DNA of 36,144 bases from Clostridia bacterium (GCA_017614315.1 JAGACA010000014.1:1-36144); one strand, 5' to 3'. Counted from the first letter of the stretch, positions 1 through 7,926 are shown. Numbers and translations are program-made. The notes: generated by a model from the letters alone, not told the origin.

Positions 1-58
1 CGAACAGATGACACTCCGGGTATGAACCGAATGCTCTAGCCAGCTGAGCTATGCCGCC
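1..58 (-). tRNA. tRNA-Met (CAT), 3' end cut by window edge
   Basis: Read on the minus strand from 58, the sequence has a 7-nt acceptor strand GGCGGCA, a D-arm closed by GCTC/GAGC, and an anticodon stem TTCGG/CCGGA around the loop TTCATAC, giving anticodon CAT. The T-arm begins (ATCTG TTCG) and then the window ends, so the 3' acceptor strand is not visible. The normal acceptor start, unlike the initiator next to it, suggests an elongator tRNA-Met; a lysidine-modified Ile(CAT) tRNA cannot be excluded. It lies 3 nt downstream of the initiator tRNA and is probably co-transcribed with it. Confidence 0.88.
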
Positions 59-61
59 AAA

Positions 62-137
62 TGGTTGCGGGGGAAGGATTCGAACCAACGACCTTCGGAT
101 TATGAGCCCGACGAGCTACCTGCTGCTCCACCCCGCG
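62..137 (-). tRNA. initiator tRNA-fMet (CAT)
   Basis: A complete cloverleaf on the minus strand with encoded CCA. The acceptor strands CGCGGGG and CCCCGCA leave a C1:A72 mismatch, the hallmark of bacterial initiator tRNAs. The anticodon stem TCGGG/CCGAA-type region carries the G:C-rich pairs next to loop CTCATAA (anticodon CAT), and the T-loop is TTCGAAT. It is the first tRNA of a two-tRNA transcript. Confidence 0.95.
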
Positions 138-167
138 ATGTAAACGCTGTTTTTTACAGCAGACGGT

Positions 168-196
168 ATTATAACAAAGCATATGCGAATTGTCAA
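168..196 (-). promoter_or_regulatory. Consensus sigma-A promoter of the tRNA pair
   Basis: On the minus strand TTGACA (191-196) and TATAAT (168-173) are separated by exactly 17 nt. The predicted start lies about 24 nt before the initiator tRNA. This is a perfect housekeeping promoter, as expected for stable RNA genes. Confidence 0.9.
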
Positions 197-290
197 CCGA
201 AAAATGAATATATTTTTGTCGATATTCACAGCGAATATTATTTTTTCACAAATTTTTCCGCATCGGAACGAAATATTTTTTCAAAAAGTA

Positions 291-450
291 TTGTAATTTT
301 TACAATCGGTGTTAAAATACAGAATTGGAGCGAAACGGTTTTCATCTTTGTCCTTATTTATTTGTGAAGCCGCATGACGCGCGACCGACCCCCCACAACG
401 TTCGCTGCGCCGGCTTCAAAATAAAAAGAGCAGCATAAGCTGCTCTTTTT
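291..450 (+). ncRNA. Candidate small RNA with its own promoter and terminator
   Basis: This stretch of 138-459 has no credible protein gene. On the plus strand TTGTAA (291-296) and TAAAAT (313-318) with 16-nt spacing form a possible promoter; its -35 lies in the palindrome TTGTAA-TTT-TTACAA (291-305). The transcript would start near 325. It would contain a long-range 7-bp stem, GAAGCCG (366-372) with CGGCTTC (411-417), enclosing a run of six C (389-394), and end at the terminator 423-450. C-rich unpaired segments are typical of Firmicutes sRNAs that pair with Shine-Dalgarno sequences. No family is recognised. The terminator could equally serve only the minus-strand genes. Confidence 0.3.
423..450. 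terminator. Bidirectional intrinsic terminator
   Basis: AAAAAGAGCAGC, loop ATAA, then GCTGCTCTTTTT: a perfect 12-bp stem with A and T tracts on both sides, so it works in both directions. It lies 10 nt after the stop codon of the zinc-ribbon operon. Confidence 0.9.
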
Positions 451-459
451 CGTTTTCGG

Positions 460-1020
460 TCATCTGAATATGTCCATTATGAGCGGGAGCCACATCGTGT
501 ACGTCACGACCAGGATCCCGACGACGACCGCCAGCAAGACGATACCGATGAACAGTCCCCAGTTCGCGAGGCGCGAATACGCGTCGGCGCGCTTCCTCCT
601 GCCTGCGCTCTTCGCAAGGGCGGAGAGTATTATCGCGGGGATGGGGGATACGAACGCCATGGCAAAGCCGATGACCGCCAGCAGATGATAGACGGTCGCG
701 GGCTGCTCGCCGCGCTTCCTGCGGGGCTCCTCCTCGCGCGCTTCCTCGCGTACCGGCGCGGGAGCGGGGGCAGGCTTTGCCGCCTCGAATACAGGCGCGG
801 GGGGAACGCCGAGCGTCTCGCGGATGGAGCTTGCACCGTGCCCGGAGGGAGCCTTCGCGGGCGCTTCGGCCTTTGCGGGCTCGGTGAACAGAACGGGCTT
901 TTCCGCCTTCGCGGGCTCCGCGGGGACTTCGTCCTTTCTCATTATTATCTCCGCGCCGCATGACGCGCAGAACGAAGCTTCGTCGGGAAGCTCCCTGCCG
1001 CATTTCGGACAAAAGATCAT
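460..1020 (-). CDS. Zinc-ribbon membrane protein (copy 1, with proline-rich linker)
   Basis: A 186-aa protein that opens with a zinc ribbon: CPKCG at residues 4-8 and a second pair in FCASCGAE. Then comes a disordered Ala/Pro/Glu-rich linker (about residues 30-105). Two hydrophobic segments follow near residues 110-132 and 153-175, separated by a basic loop with GRRKR. The helix-loop-helix resembles DUF4190-type tails found behind such ribbons in Firmicutes; the molecular role is unknown. The start is set by an AGGAGG 9 nt before the ATG. It is the last gene of a three-gene set and the only one with the long linker. Its GC content is very high, which is why many shadow frames open here. Confidence 0.85.
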   Translation of the reverse strand: MIFCPKCGRELPDEASFCASCGAEIIMRKDEVPAEPAKAEKPVLFTEPAKAEAPAKAPSGHGASSIRETLGVPPAPVFEAAKPAPAPAPVREEAREEEPRRKRGEQPATVYHLLAVIGFAMAFVSPIPAIILSALAKSAGRRKRADAYSRLANWGLFIGIVLLAVVVGILVVTYTMWLPLIMDIFR

Positions 1021-1035
1021 ATGACGATCCTCCTG

Positions 1036-1413
1036 TTACCAGACGTGATCGGAAAGCTCCTGAATAACTCTTGTAAAGACAAATCCAAGAGCCGTGCAGA
1101 CGCAGGCGATGTAGACCGCCCAGAAAATCGTGAAGAATATTCCGACGACAAGCCCCGCGATCGCGGCGGGTCTTAATGGGACTCTGTACTTGTCATACGT
1201 GGCGTTCTTGAGCGCGATGCCGCTTATGATCGCTCCGGGAAGCCCCATGAAGCAAAGCGCGGCGCCGATTATCGCCAGTATGTTAAGACGCGGACGGGTC
1301 TCCTTCTCGGCGACGACGACCGCCGGGTTAACGGCGCGGACGTCCTCGCCGCATTCCAGACAGAACGAAGCGTCGTCGGGGAGCGACTTACCGCATTTGG
1401 GACAGTACTTCAT
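1036..1413 (-). CDS. Zinc-ribbon membrane protein (copy 2)
   Basis: A 125-aa protein with the same plan as its neighbours: CPKCG and FCLECGED form a four-cysteine ribbon in the first 25 residues. A short linker leads to two membrane segments (about residues 44-66 and 84-112), the second ending in IACVCTALGFVF. Between them is the loop NATYDKYRVPLRP, equivalent to NAKSGNFRTSLKP in copy 3. That pattern shows copies 2 and 3 are close paralogs. An AAGG-type ribosome site precedes the ATG. It lies 11 nt after copy 3 and 15 nt before copy 1, so the three are an operon. Function unknown. Confidence 0.87.
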   Translation of the reverse strand: MKYCPKCGKSLPDDASFCLECGEDVRAVNPAVVVAEKETRPRLNILAIIGAALCFMGLPGAIISGIALKNATYDKYRVPLRPAAIAGLVVGIFFTIFWAVYIACVCTALGFVFTRVIQELSDHVW

Positions 1414-1424
1414 GGCCTTTTACC

Positions 1425-1820
1425 TTAAAAGTCGAAGTCAAAGTTGTAGCCGGAGTTCGCAAGCGCGCAGCTGCCTACGCCCAGAACGATGATGTAGACC
1501 GTCCAGAAGACCAGCATCACGATGCTGATGATAAGGGCGGCGACGGCAAGGGGCTTAAGACTGGTCCTGAAGTTGCCGGACTTGGCGTTCTTGAGGGCGA
1601 TGATGGCGAAGATCAGGCCGACGATACCGGAACCGGCAAGAGCAATGGCGACGATCGCCATTACGTTGAGGCCGCTCTTGGGCTCCTCGACGGCAGGAGC
1701 CTGATAAACGGGAGCCTGATAAGCGGGAGCGGCGTTATAGCCGGGATTCTCCGCGCCGCAGTTCTGGCAGAAGCGGCTGTTGTCGTCGATGTACTGACCG
1801 CATTTTTCACAATAACTCAT
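1425..1820 (-). CDS. Zinc-ribbon membrane protein (copy 3, first of operon)
   Basis: A 131-aa protein. The N-terminal ribbon is CEKCG plus FCQNCGAEN. It is followed by a Tyr/Pro/Ala linker with repeated AYQAPVYQAP and two membrane helices (about residues 52-74 and 88-118). The protein is probably anchored in the membrane with the ribbon in the cytoplasm (inference). AGGAGG lies 7 nt before the ATG. It is the promoter-proximal member of the three-paralog operon and is read from the consensus promoter at 1859-1887. Confidence 0.88.
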   Translation of the reverse strand: MSYCEKCGQYIDDNSRFCQNCGAENPGYNAAPAYQAPVYQAPAVEEPKSGLNVMAIVAIALAGSGIVGLIFAIIALKNAKSGNFRTSLKPLAVAALIISIVMLVFWTVYIIVLGVGSCALANSGYNFDFDF

Positions 1821-1858
1821 AATAAACCTCCTGTTTCCTTTGGAATGAGCTCCCTGCT

Positions 1859-1887
1859 ATTTTACATCGCCGCGTCCGATTTGTCAA
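1859..1887 (-). promoter_or_regulatory. Promoter of the zinc-ribbon operon
   Basis: On the minus strand TTGACA (1882-1887), 17 nt, then TAAAAT (1859-1864) preceded by TG one base upstream of the hexamer. It is back to back with the plus-strand promoter at 1909-1937, the two -35 boxes being 21 nt apart. Confidence 0.88.
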
Positions 1888-1908
1888 CGGCTGACGACCT
1901 TACCCACA

Positions 1909-1937
1909 TTGACACCCGATACTGCACAATGTATAAT
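1909..1937 (+). promoter_or_regulatory. Consensus promoter of the YwaF-like gene
   Basis: TTGACA (1909-1914), 17 nt, TATAAT (1932-1937). Transcription would begin near 1944. That excludes the upstream in-frame ATG at 1943 as the translation start and supports 1982. Confidence 0.9.
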
Positions 1938-1981
1938 AACAAATGCCGCTTCACTTACTGCGGAGAAAGGGACGGGTCTCA

Positions 1982-2749
1982 ATGAAAGAATTTTTCGGCT
2001 TCGGAGGATACAGCCGCACTCCCGAGGGAGCATATTCGTGGCAGCATCTTGTTTTCGTATCGTCGCTGATGACGGCGATGATACTGCTCGCCGTCTTCCT
2101 CGGCAGGAGAAACAGGCACAGGTCGGACGCGGAAAAGAACCGTGTGCTCGTATGGGCGGCGCTTTTGATCGACGCGTTCGAGGTGTTCAAGATCGTCCTC
2201 CTGTGCGTAAGGGAAAACGACCCGATGCACTGGCTTTACGATCTGCCTCTTTTCCTTTGCAGCATCCAGCTTTTGACCATACCGCTCGCGGCGTTCTCTA
2301 AAGGACGCGTCAGGGAAGCCGCGATCGATTTCGTCGTCATATTCGGCATTCTCGGCGCCGTCGCGGGCACCTACGGCGCGGCGCAGAACTATTCCGCATA
2401 TCCCGTGCTCGGCTTCGACAACGTCGTATCCGGCATAACGCATTCGATATCGGGGTTCTCGTCCCTTTACATACTCATCGCGGGAATGGCGAGCATGAAA
2501 AAACAGAATATCGTCATCACCTTCGGTATAATGGTATTCTTCTGCGCCGCGGCTTATATCGCGGATGTGCTCATCCCGTATAATTATATGTTCCTCATGC
2601 GCGGCGACGGCACCCCGTACGATATCCTGTTCGACCTGGTCGGCGGGAACAGGATACTTTATCCTCTCTTCGTGCTTGTGCTGTTCCTCCTGTATATTTC
2701 CGTTTATTACCTTATCTTTTATATAGTGAAAAGAAAGAAAAAAGCGTAA
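1982..2749 (+). CDS. YwaF-family (TIGR02206-like) integral membrane protein
   Basis: A 255-aa protein with about six or seven hydrophobic helices. The segment after helix 2 has HWLYDLPLFLCSIQLL, matching the conserved 'LPLhLC' helix of the YwaF/TIGR02206 family. Members have no established function. The start at 1982 is chosen because a frame-compatible ATG at 1943 would fall at the transcription start. GGAGAAAGG lies upstream of 1982, at a slightly long distance. The C-terminus is basic (VKRKKKA), consistent with a cytoplasmic end. It stands alone, divergent from the zinc-ribbon operon. No catalytic motif is visible. Confidence 0.8.
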   Translation: MKEFFGFGGYSRTPEGAYSWQHLVFVSSLMTAMILLAVFLGRRNRHRSDAEKNRVLVWAALLIDAFEVFKIVLLCVRENDPMHWLYDLPLFLCSIQLLTIPLAAFSKGRVREAAIDFVVIFGILGAVAGTYGAAQNYSAYPVLGFDNVVSGITHSISGFSSLYILIAGMASMKKQNIVITFGIMVFFCAAAYIADVLIPYNYMFLMRGDGTPYDILFDLVGGNRILYPLFVLVLFLLYISVYYLIFYIVKRKKKA

Positions 2750-2804
2750 GGTTTCCCCGAAAAGGACCGGCCGGCCCGCATTACGGCCGAACGGGAATTC
2801 GGGC

Positions 2805-2833
2805 TTGAAAAAGCCCTCATTGGGGGGTATAAT
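2805..2833 (+). promoter_or_regulatory. Promoter of the DUF1015 gene, overlapping a GAAA-loop hairpin
   Basis: TTGAAA (2805-2810), 17 nt, TATAAT (2828-2833). The -35 lies inside GGGCTT-GAAA-AAGCCC (2801-2816), a short hairpin that could also end transcription of the gene upstream, although no T tract follows. Confidence 0.85.
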
Positions 2834-2864
2834 TAACTCGACTACAAACGGAGGTTTTCATACA

Positions 2865-4208
2865 ATGGATCCCAAATTCACCAACAATGCAGGCGTCTGT
2901 GTACCCGAGATCATGTTCCCCGCAGAGGGCGTCGATCTTACCAAATGGGCGTGCGTGGCGTGCGACCAGTATACCTCTCAGCCCGATTACTGGGAAGGCT
3001 GCGAGAAGGTCGTCGGCGACGCTCCCTCCACCCTCCGCATAATGCTGCCCGAGATCTACCTCGAGAAGCCCGGCGAGGACGAGCGCATTGCCGCCATCAG
3101 AAAGACCATGAACGAGTACGTCGCGAACGGCACCTTAAGGAATCTCGGAGAGGGCTTCATGCTGACCCGCCGCACCGTAGACGGCAAGACGAGGAACGGC
3201 CTCGTCGTCGCTCTCGACCTCGAGTGCTACGACTATAACAAGGGCTCGACCACCCTCATCAGGGCGACCGAGGGCACCATCGTCGAGCGCATTCCCCCGA
3301 GGCTCCGCATCCGCGACGGCGCGCCCCTCGAGCTCCCGCACATACTCGTCCTCATCGACGACGAGAAGCGCACGGTCATAGAGCCCATATATGAGGCGGT
3401 AAAGGCCGCTCCCAAGTTCTATGATTTCGAGCTCATGCAGAATGGCGGACACGTCGAGGGCTGGTTCATAAACGACGAAACCATGATAAAGAACGCGATC
3501 GACGCGATCACCGCGCTCATCGACCCGATGAAGTACGGCCGCGAGATGGCGCCCCTGCTCTTCGCGATGGGCGACGGCAACCACTCCTTCGCCACGGCAA
3601 AGGCCAACTGGGAAAAGCTCAAGGCGACCCTCCCCGAGGACGCCCGAGCGGATCATCCCGCGAGGTACGCGCTCGTCGAGCTCGAGAACGTGCATGACGA
3701 GGGCATCGTATTCGAGCCCATACACCGCGTCGTGTTCAATATCAGCGTAAAGAAGTTCCTGAACGACCTCAAGGCGAGGCTCACGGCGCAGAATCCCGGC
3801 GGCATCGTCGATATTCAGCTCTTTGAGTCCGAGCGCAGGTTCAACCGCAACTATGAGCGCGCGGTCGCCGACGGCGGTCACATCATCCCCATAGTCATTC
3901 AGGGCAAGCGCGGCTTCATCGCCGTAAAGCGTCCCGCAGCGCAGCTCGAGGTCGGCACTCTCCAGGCAGCTCTCGACATCGTCGTCAAGGAGACGAAGGG
4001 CGCGTCCATAGACTACATCCACGGCGCGGACGTCGTGAACGACCTCGGCTCGAAGGTCGGCAACATCGGCTTCCTGCTTCCCTCGATGGACAAATCCGCG
4101 TTCTTCAGGACCGTCGTTTTCGACGGCGCTCTCCCGAGGAAGACCTTCTCGATGGGCGAGGCTCACGAAAAGAGATACTACCTCGAGTGCAGGAGCATTA
4201 TGAAATAA
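2865..4208 (+). CDS. DUF1015 family protein
   Basis: A 447-aa soluble protein. The N-terminal KWACVACDQYTSQPDYWEG, the central LFAMGDGNHSFATAKANWE and the C-terminal IDYIHGADVV with GFLLPSM are the characteristic blocks of DUF1015, at the usual length for the family. The biochemical function is unestablished. The HSFATAKA block is conserved and looks like an active or binding site (inference). The ATG at 2865 is chosen over one at 2805: GGAGG sits 8 nt before 2865, and 2805 would lie within the promoter. The gene is a single transcription unit ending at the terminator 4231-4263. Its strong C/G third-position bias suggests good expression. Confidence 0.9.
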   Translation: MDPKFTNNAGVCVPEIMFPAEGVDLTKWACVACDQYTSQPDYWEGCEKVVGDAPSTLRIMLPEIYLEKPGEDERIAAIRKTMNEYVANGTLRNLGEGFMLTRRTVDGKTRNGLVVALDLECYDYNKGSTTLIRATEGTIVERIPPRLRIRDGAPLELPHILVLIDDEKRTVIEPIYEAVKAAPKFYDFELMQNGGHVEGWFINDETMIKNAIDAITALIDPMKYGREMAPLLFAMGDGNHSFATAKANWEKLKATLPEDARADHPARYALVELENVHDEGIVFEPIHRVVFNISVKKFLNDLKARLTAQNPGGIVDIQLFESERRFNRNYERAVADGGHIIPIVIQGKRGFIAVKRPAAQLEVGTLQAALDIVVKETKGASIDYIHGADVVNDLGSKVGNIGFLLPSMDKSAFFRTVVFDGALPRKTFSMGEAHEKRYYLECRSIMK

Positions 4209-4230
4209 GCCGGAACGATACGGCGTTCGG

Positions 4231-4263
4231 GGGCTTCGCTGAAAACGGCGAAGCCCTTTATTT
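4231..4263 (+). terminator. Intrinsic terminator after the DUF1015 gene
   Basis: GGGCTTCGC, loop TGAAAACG, GCGAAGCCC, then TTTATTT: a 9-bp GC-rich stem with a T-rich tail, directly before the next gene's leader. Confidence 0.8.
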
Positions 4264-4344
4264 GTGAAAAAAGTCTGTACTTTTCGATCGTTTTGTAGTA
4301 TTATTATTATGGATTCGAATAAAGTGGGAGAGTATGTCCGATCA

Positions 4345-5214
4345 ATGAGGCCGTATTTCATTGTCAATCCCGTCGCCGGCGGGGGAAAAGCGCTTGAGAA
4401 ATTCGACGAGCTTAAAAAGTTTTTCGATAGTAAGGGCGTGGGATACGCCTATGCGCTCACCGAAAAGGCAGGCGGCAGCGCGGCGCTGGCGGAGGAAGCC
4501 TACGCGTCGGGCGAAAGGTACATCGTGGCTGTCGGCGGCGACGGCACCGTCAGCGAGATCGCTTCGGCGCTCGGCAATAAGGACGACGTCATAACGGGTA
4601 TTTGTCCGTTTGGCACCGGCAACGACTTCGCGGGCACTCTGGGCTTGAGCTCCGATCCCGAGAAGGCCGCGGAAACGCTATTAAACGGCACGCCCGTCCC
4701 GGTCGATCTCGGCCGCGTGGGCGACAGGTTTTTCATTAACGTTCTCGGCCTCGGCTTCGACGTGGACGTCGTCATCAACACAGAAAGGTATAAGACGAAA
4801 TACCGCGGCATGATACCGTATCTTTTGGGCATCATGCGCTCCATGTTCCATCTTTCGGGCGTCGGCTTAAAGCTCACTGCCGACGGCGAGACGCGCGAGC
4901 TTAAGGCGCTGATCGTCGCGATCGCGAACGGCCCGCGCTTCGGCGGCGGTATGGTGGTCGCTCCCGACGCGGATCCCTCGGACGGATATTTCGACGTCTG
5001 CGTGATAAAAAAGATCGATTTCTTCCGGTTCCTGACGCTGCTCCCGCTTTTCGTAAAGGGAAAACACGTCGGCAAAAAACCGGTCATGTATTTCAAGGCA
5101 AAGGAGGTCGAGCTTTCCTGTGAAAGCACGCCTCTCGAGCTCGACGGCGAGCTGGGCGAATACGCCCCCGCCAAGGTCGTCATCAAGCATTCCGCGCTTA
5201 AGATAATGCGTTAA
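4345..5214 (+). CDS. Diacylglycerol kinase-family lipid kinase (DagK/YegS type)
   Basis: A 289-aa cytoplasmic or peripheral enzyme predicted to phosphorylate a lipid acceptor, such as diacylglycerol, with ATP. Visible marks are the N-terminal strand and NPVAGGGK (residues 8-15), VGGDGTVSEI with GGDGT at 64-68, and CPFGTGNDFAG around residues 87-96, all defining the DAGK catalytic domain. The C-terminal half has DGYFDVCVI and LDGE, as in YegS/DgkB. The ATG at 4345 gives the normal family N-terminus; an in-frame ATG at 4309 would be almost at the likely transcription start (weak TATTAT near 4299-4307). It heads a long gene string and ends 16 nt before the next start. Substrate specificity cannot be told. 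Confidence 0.88.
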   Translation: MRPYFIVNPVAGGGKALEKFDELKKFFDSKGVGYAYALTEKAGGSAALAEEAYASGERYIVAVGGDGTVSEIASALGNKDDVITGICPFGTGNDFAGTLGLSSDPEKAAETLLNGTPVPVDLGRVGDRFFINVLGLGFDVDVVINTERYKTKYRGMIPYLLGIMRSMFHLSGVGLKLTADGETRELKALIVAIANGPRFGGGMVVAPDADPSDGYFDVCVIKKIDFFRFLTLLPLFVKGKHVGKKPVMYFKAKEVELSCESTPLELDGELGEYAPAKVVIKHSALKIMR

Positions 5215-5230
5215 GGGAAAGGACGGAAAA

Positions 5231-6355
5231 ATGGCGCGAGGCAGACGCAGGATAGTCATACGCGACAGCAAAAAAACGGCGCTGAGGCTGGCGTTCGTCG
5301 TTTTGATCTTGATCGCGACCGCCGGTCTTGCGGTGTTCCTTGCGCTTTCGCTCAAGAGCTGCGGCACGAAGCTTTCCATCCGCACCATGCCGCTCCAGTC
5401 CTCCGAGCTTTCCGAGGGTACTGGCGACGGGCTCCTGTACGTCAGGGACGGCATGCTCAATTTCTACAATTATAAGGACGAGAACGGCAATTTTGCGAAA
5501 TACCTCTCCGGCACGCCAACGGGCATAGCCGGCACGGACGGCATAAAGGCCGTGTGGTCTGAAAACTCCGTCCAGATAATCGACGCGCCCTTTGACATCG
5601 CGCCGGGCGGCAGGATAAAGGCGCTCCGCGCGGGCAGCATGCACGTCGCGGTCTGTATCAAAAAGAACAACGGCGACGAGACCGTCACGGTATACAACTC
5701 CGCAGGTCAGCAGGTCTGGGAGCTTGAGTTCGCGGAAGGCAGCCTCGTCGACTTCGGCTTCAGCGAGGTCTCGGGCAGGACGCTTTGGACGATGGAGCTT
5801 TCGGTCAATTCGGGCTCGCCGCGCACGACGATCACCACCTATGACCTCTCCCGCATGAGCGCGACCGGCGTCATCAACGTCGCGGGACAGCTCGTCGAAA
5901 GGGTCTGCTTCACCGGCTCGAGCGTATTCGTGATCGGCACGGAAACGCTCGTCAGGTACTCGTCCTCGACCAACCGCGAGATCTACCGCGTACAGCTCCA
6001 CGGCTTCAGGGTGACCGACATAGCCATGGACGGCGCGAACCTCCGCCTTCTCCTCATGCCGAGGAACGGCGGCAGCGCGTCTACGGTAAGGATACTCACG
6101 GTCGAGCAGAAGGACGTCGCGAACGAGAGCGCGCTGACGCTCACGCTGGACGACGGCTTGGTATCCTGCCATCTTCTCGGAGGGAACCTCATAGCGGTAT
6201 GGGACGGCACCGTAAGGCTTTATGATAAAAAGGGAAAGACGGTGGAGACGCTCTCGCTGCCCGTCGGCAGCACGCTGGCGTCCAAAAAGCTTGACGATAA
6301 GCATATTCTTCTGGAAAGGAGCGGAGAGTTTGATCTCCTGACATTGGGTAAATGA
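5231..6355 (+). CDS. DUF5711 family membrane-anchored protein
   Basis: A 374-aa protein. A short basic cytoplasmic tail (MARGRRRIVIRDSKK) precedes one transmembrane helix at about residues 19-42. The rest is extracytoplasmic and rich in short beta strands with repeated 'G-x-x-V-x-x-Y/W' patterns, suggesting a beta-propeller (inference). The layout and its position before a CvpA gene match DUF5711. No function is known for the family. GGAAAGGA lies upstream of the ATG. The stop overlaps the next ATG by 4 nt (ATGA), implying translational coupling with the CvpA-like protein and possibly a joint envelope role. Confidence 0.8.
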   Translation: MARGRRRIVIRDSKKTALRLAFVVLILIATAGLAVFLALSLKSCGTKLSIRTMPLQSSELSEGTGDGLLYVRDGMLNFYNYKDENGNFAKYLSGTPTGIAGTDGIKAVWSENSVQIIDAPFDIAPGGRIKALRAGSMHVAVCIKKNNGDETVTVYNSAGQQVWELEFAEGSLVDFGFSEVSGRTLWTMELSVNSGSPRTTITTYDLSRMSATGVINVAGQLVERVCFTGSSVFVIGTETLVRYSSSTNREIYRVQLHGFRVTDIAMDGANLRLLLMPRNGGSASTVRILTVEQKDVANESALTLTLDDGLVSCHLLGGNLIAVWDGTVRLYDKKGKTVETLSLPVGSTLASKKLDDKHILLERSGEFDLLTLGK

Positions 6356-7056
6356 GTTTACTCGACATTGTGATCGCTGCGATACTCGGGCTCTTTGTGC
6401 TCGCGGGAGTGTATAAGGGCTTCGTTTATACCGCCATCGACATACTGTTTTATATCATATGCGCCGTATTCGCGCTGCTGCTCATGCCCATGGTCTCCGG
6501 GCATGTGGAAAAGAACGAAACGGTCTATAACGCCATGCTCTATTATACCGAGGGCTCCGAAAACATAAAGGACGTCGAATACAGGAAAAAGAACATAACC
6601 GAGATCTCGAACGCCGAGCTCGAGGAGATATACATGAGCTCGGACGCCGCCTATCCCATGGACGAGCGCATCAGGACCAACGTCGAGGATGCGGCGTTCG
6701 CGGCAAACGGCGTCACCTCGCTCGGCGACTATTTCAACACGACGATGGTCATAGTCACCATCAATATAACCGTGTTTATGGGACTGTTCATAGTGATGAG
6801 GGCGATACTCGGGTTCGTCATCGGCTGGTGGAACTACGCGAAGCCCCTGCCGGTGCTTAAAAAATTTGATCTCCCCGCTGCGATCGGCGCGGGGTTCATA
6901 AGGGGCGTCCTCGCGGTGTTCCTCATATTCATGCTCTGCCCCATAGTCCTCACGGTGCTTCCCTTCGACGTGGTCTCCGATCTCGTCGAAAAATCGAAGC
7001 TCGCGAGCTTCTTCTACTATTCAAATTTCCTGTTAAGGCTCATACCCGGGGTGTGA
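6352..7056 (+). CDS. CvpA family membrane protein
   Basis: A 234-aa protein. The start SLLDIVIAAILGLFVLAGVYKGFV is the typical first helix and glycine-rich turn of CvpA. More helices lie at about residues 28-46, 124-152 and 172-205, with the late conserved 'P..i.aGfi-rG' motif (AAIGAGFIRGVLAV). A soluble extracytoplasmic segment of about 75 residues between helices 2 and 3 is longer than in simple CvpA proteins. CvpA was first linked to colicin V export; its general role is thought to be in envelope homeostasis. It is coupled to the DUF5711 gene by an ATGA overlap and followed after 3 nt by the methyltransferase. Confidence 0.85.
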   Translation: MSLLDIVIAAILGLFVLAGVYKGFVYTAIDILFYIICAVFALLLMPMVSGHVEKNETVYNAMLYYTEGSENIKDVEYRKKNITEISNAELEEIYMSSDAAYPMDERIRTNVEDAAFAANGVTSLGDYFNTTMVIVTINITVFMGLFIVMRAILGFVIGWWNYAKPLPVLKKFDLPAAIGAGFIRGVLAVFLIFMLCPIVLTVLPFDVVSDLVEKSKLASFFYYSNFLLRLIPGV

Positions 7057-7059
7057 TCC

Positions 7060-7926
7060 ATGTATATTGCCGATAAATGGAATGATTACGAGATCATCGA
7101 CGCCGGCGGCGGCGACAAGCTGGAACGCTGGGGCGATACGGTGCTCCTGCGTCCCGATCCCCAGGCCGTGTGGCCGTTGAGGGACGGGCTCAAAAACGTC
7201 GACGCGCGGTACGTAAGGTCGAATACCGGCGGCGGCTATTGGGATTACAAACGCGAGCTCCCCGAAAGCTGGACGGTTTCCTACCGCGATCTTACGTTCA
7301 TCGTTCGCCCGACCGGCTTCAAGCATACCGGCCTTTTCCCCGAGCAGGCGGTCAACTGGGACTTCATGCGCTCGGTCGTAAGGGAGTATAAAAAGAAAAA
7401 CCCGGACAAGCCCTTCCGCGTTCTTAACCTCTTCGCCTACACCGGCGGCGCGACCTGCGCGCTCGCGGCGGAGGGGGCGGAGGTCGTCCACGTCGACGCG
7501 GCAAAGAGCATAGTCCAGTGGGCTAAGGCGAACCTAAATGAGTGCGGCCTTGCCGACAGACCGGTAAGGTTCATAGTCGACGACTGCATGAAATTCGTCC
7601 AGAGGGAGGCGCGCCGCGGGCATTTCTACGAGGGCGTCCTCATGGATCCGCCCAGCTACGGCCGCGGACCCGACGGCGAGATGTGGCGTATAGAAAACGG
7701 GCTTTATCCGCTCGTCGAGGCCTGCGTCAGGCTCCTTTCCGAAAACGCCGCGTTCTTCCTTATCAATTCCTACACCACCGGGCTGGCCCCGGCGGTGCTC
7801 ACGGATGTGCTCCGCGTCGCCCTAAAGGACTTCGGCGGCAGAGTCGAGTCCGAGGAGGTCGGTCTCCCGATCACGCGCGGAGGGCTCGTGCTCCCGTGCG
7901 GAGCGACCGGACGTTTCACAAGATGA
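7060..7926 (+). CDS. SAM-dependent RNA methyltransferase, RlmI/RlmK-like
   Basis: A 288-aa class I methyltransferase. The N-terminal region (about residues 1-85) holds a beta-rich part with HTGLFPEQAVNWD, typical of the RlmK/RlmI-type Methyltrans_SAM family. The Rossmann domain follows: VLNLFAYTGGATCALAAEGA is motif I, HVDAAKS the acidic strand-2 end, and LMDPPSYGRGPDGEMW the DPPSY catalytic/target-base loop. Most homologs methylate rRNA, but the exact target is unknown. It lacks a PUA domain, being much shorter than E. coli RlmI. The upstream ribosome site is weak. The stop overlaps the next gene's start (ATGA), linking it to the pseudouridine synthase as an RNA-modification pair. Confidence 0.88.
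   Translation: MYIADKWNDYEIIDAGGGDKLERWGDTVLLRPDPQAVWPLRDGLKNVDARYVRSNTGGGYWDYKRELPESWTVSYRDLTFIVRPTGFKHTGLFPEQAVNWDFMRSVVREYKKKNPDKPFRVLNLFAYTGGATCALAAEGAEVVHVDAAKSIVQWAKANLNECGLADRPVRFIVDDCMKFVQREARRGHFYEGVLMDPPSYGRGPDGEMWRIENGLYPLVEACVRLLSENAAFFLINSYTTGLAPAVLTDVLRVALKDFGGRVESEEVGLPITRGGLVLPCGATGRFTR

Noticed and set aside
65-367. 100-codon frame at the left end
   Set aside because: Its first part is translated initiator tRNA and the rest is AT-rich intergenic DNA.
4309-4344. Upstream ATG (4309) for the lipid kinase
   Set aside because: It lies at the likely transcription start and adds a non-homologous leader peptide; 4345 gives the usual family N-terminus.
3135-4367. 410-codon minus-strand frame opposite the DUF1015 gene
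   Set aside because: Shadow frame running through the plus-strand terminator into the next gene's leader; no start signals or family motifs.
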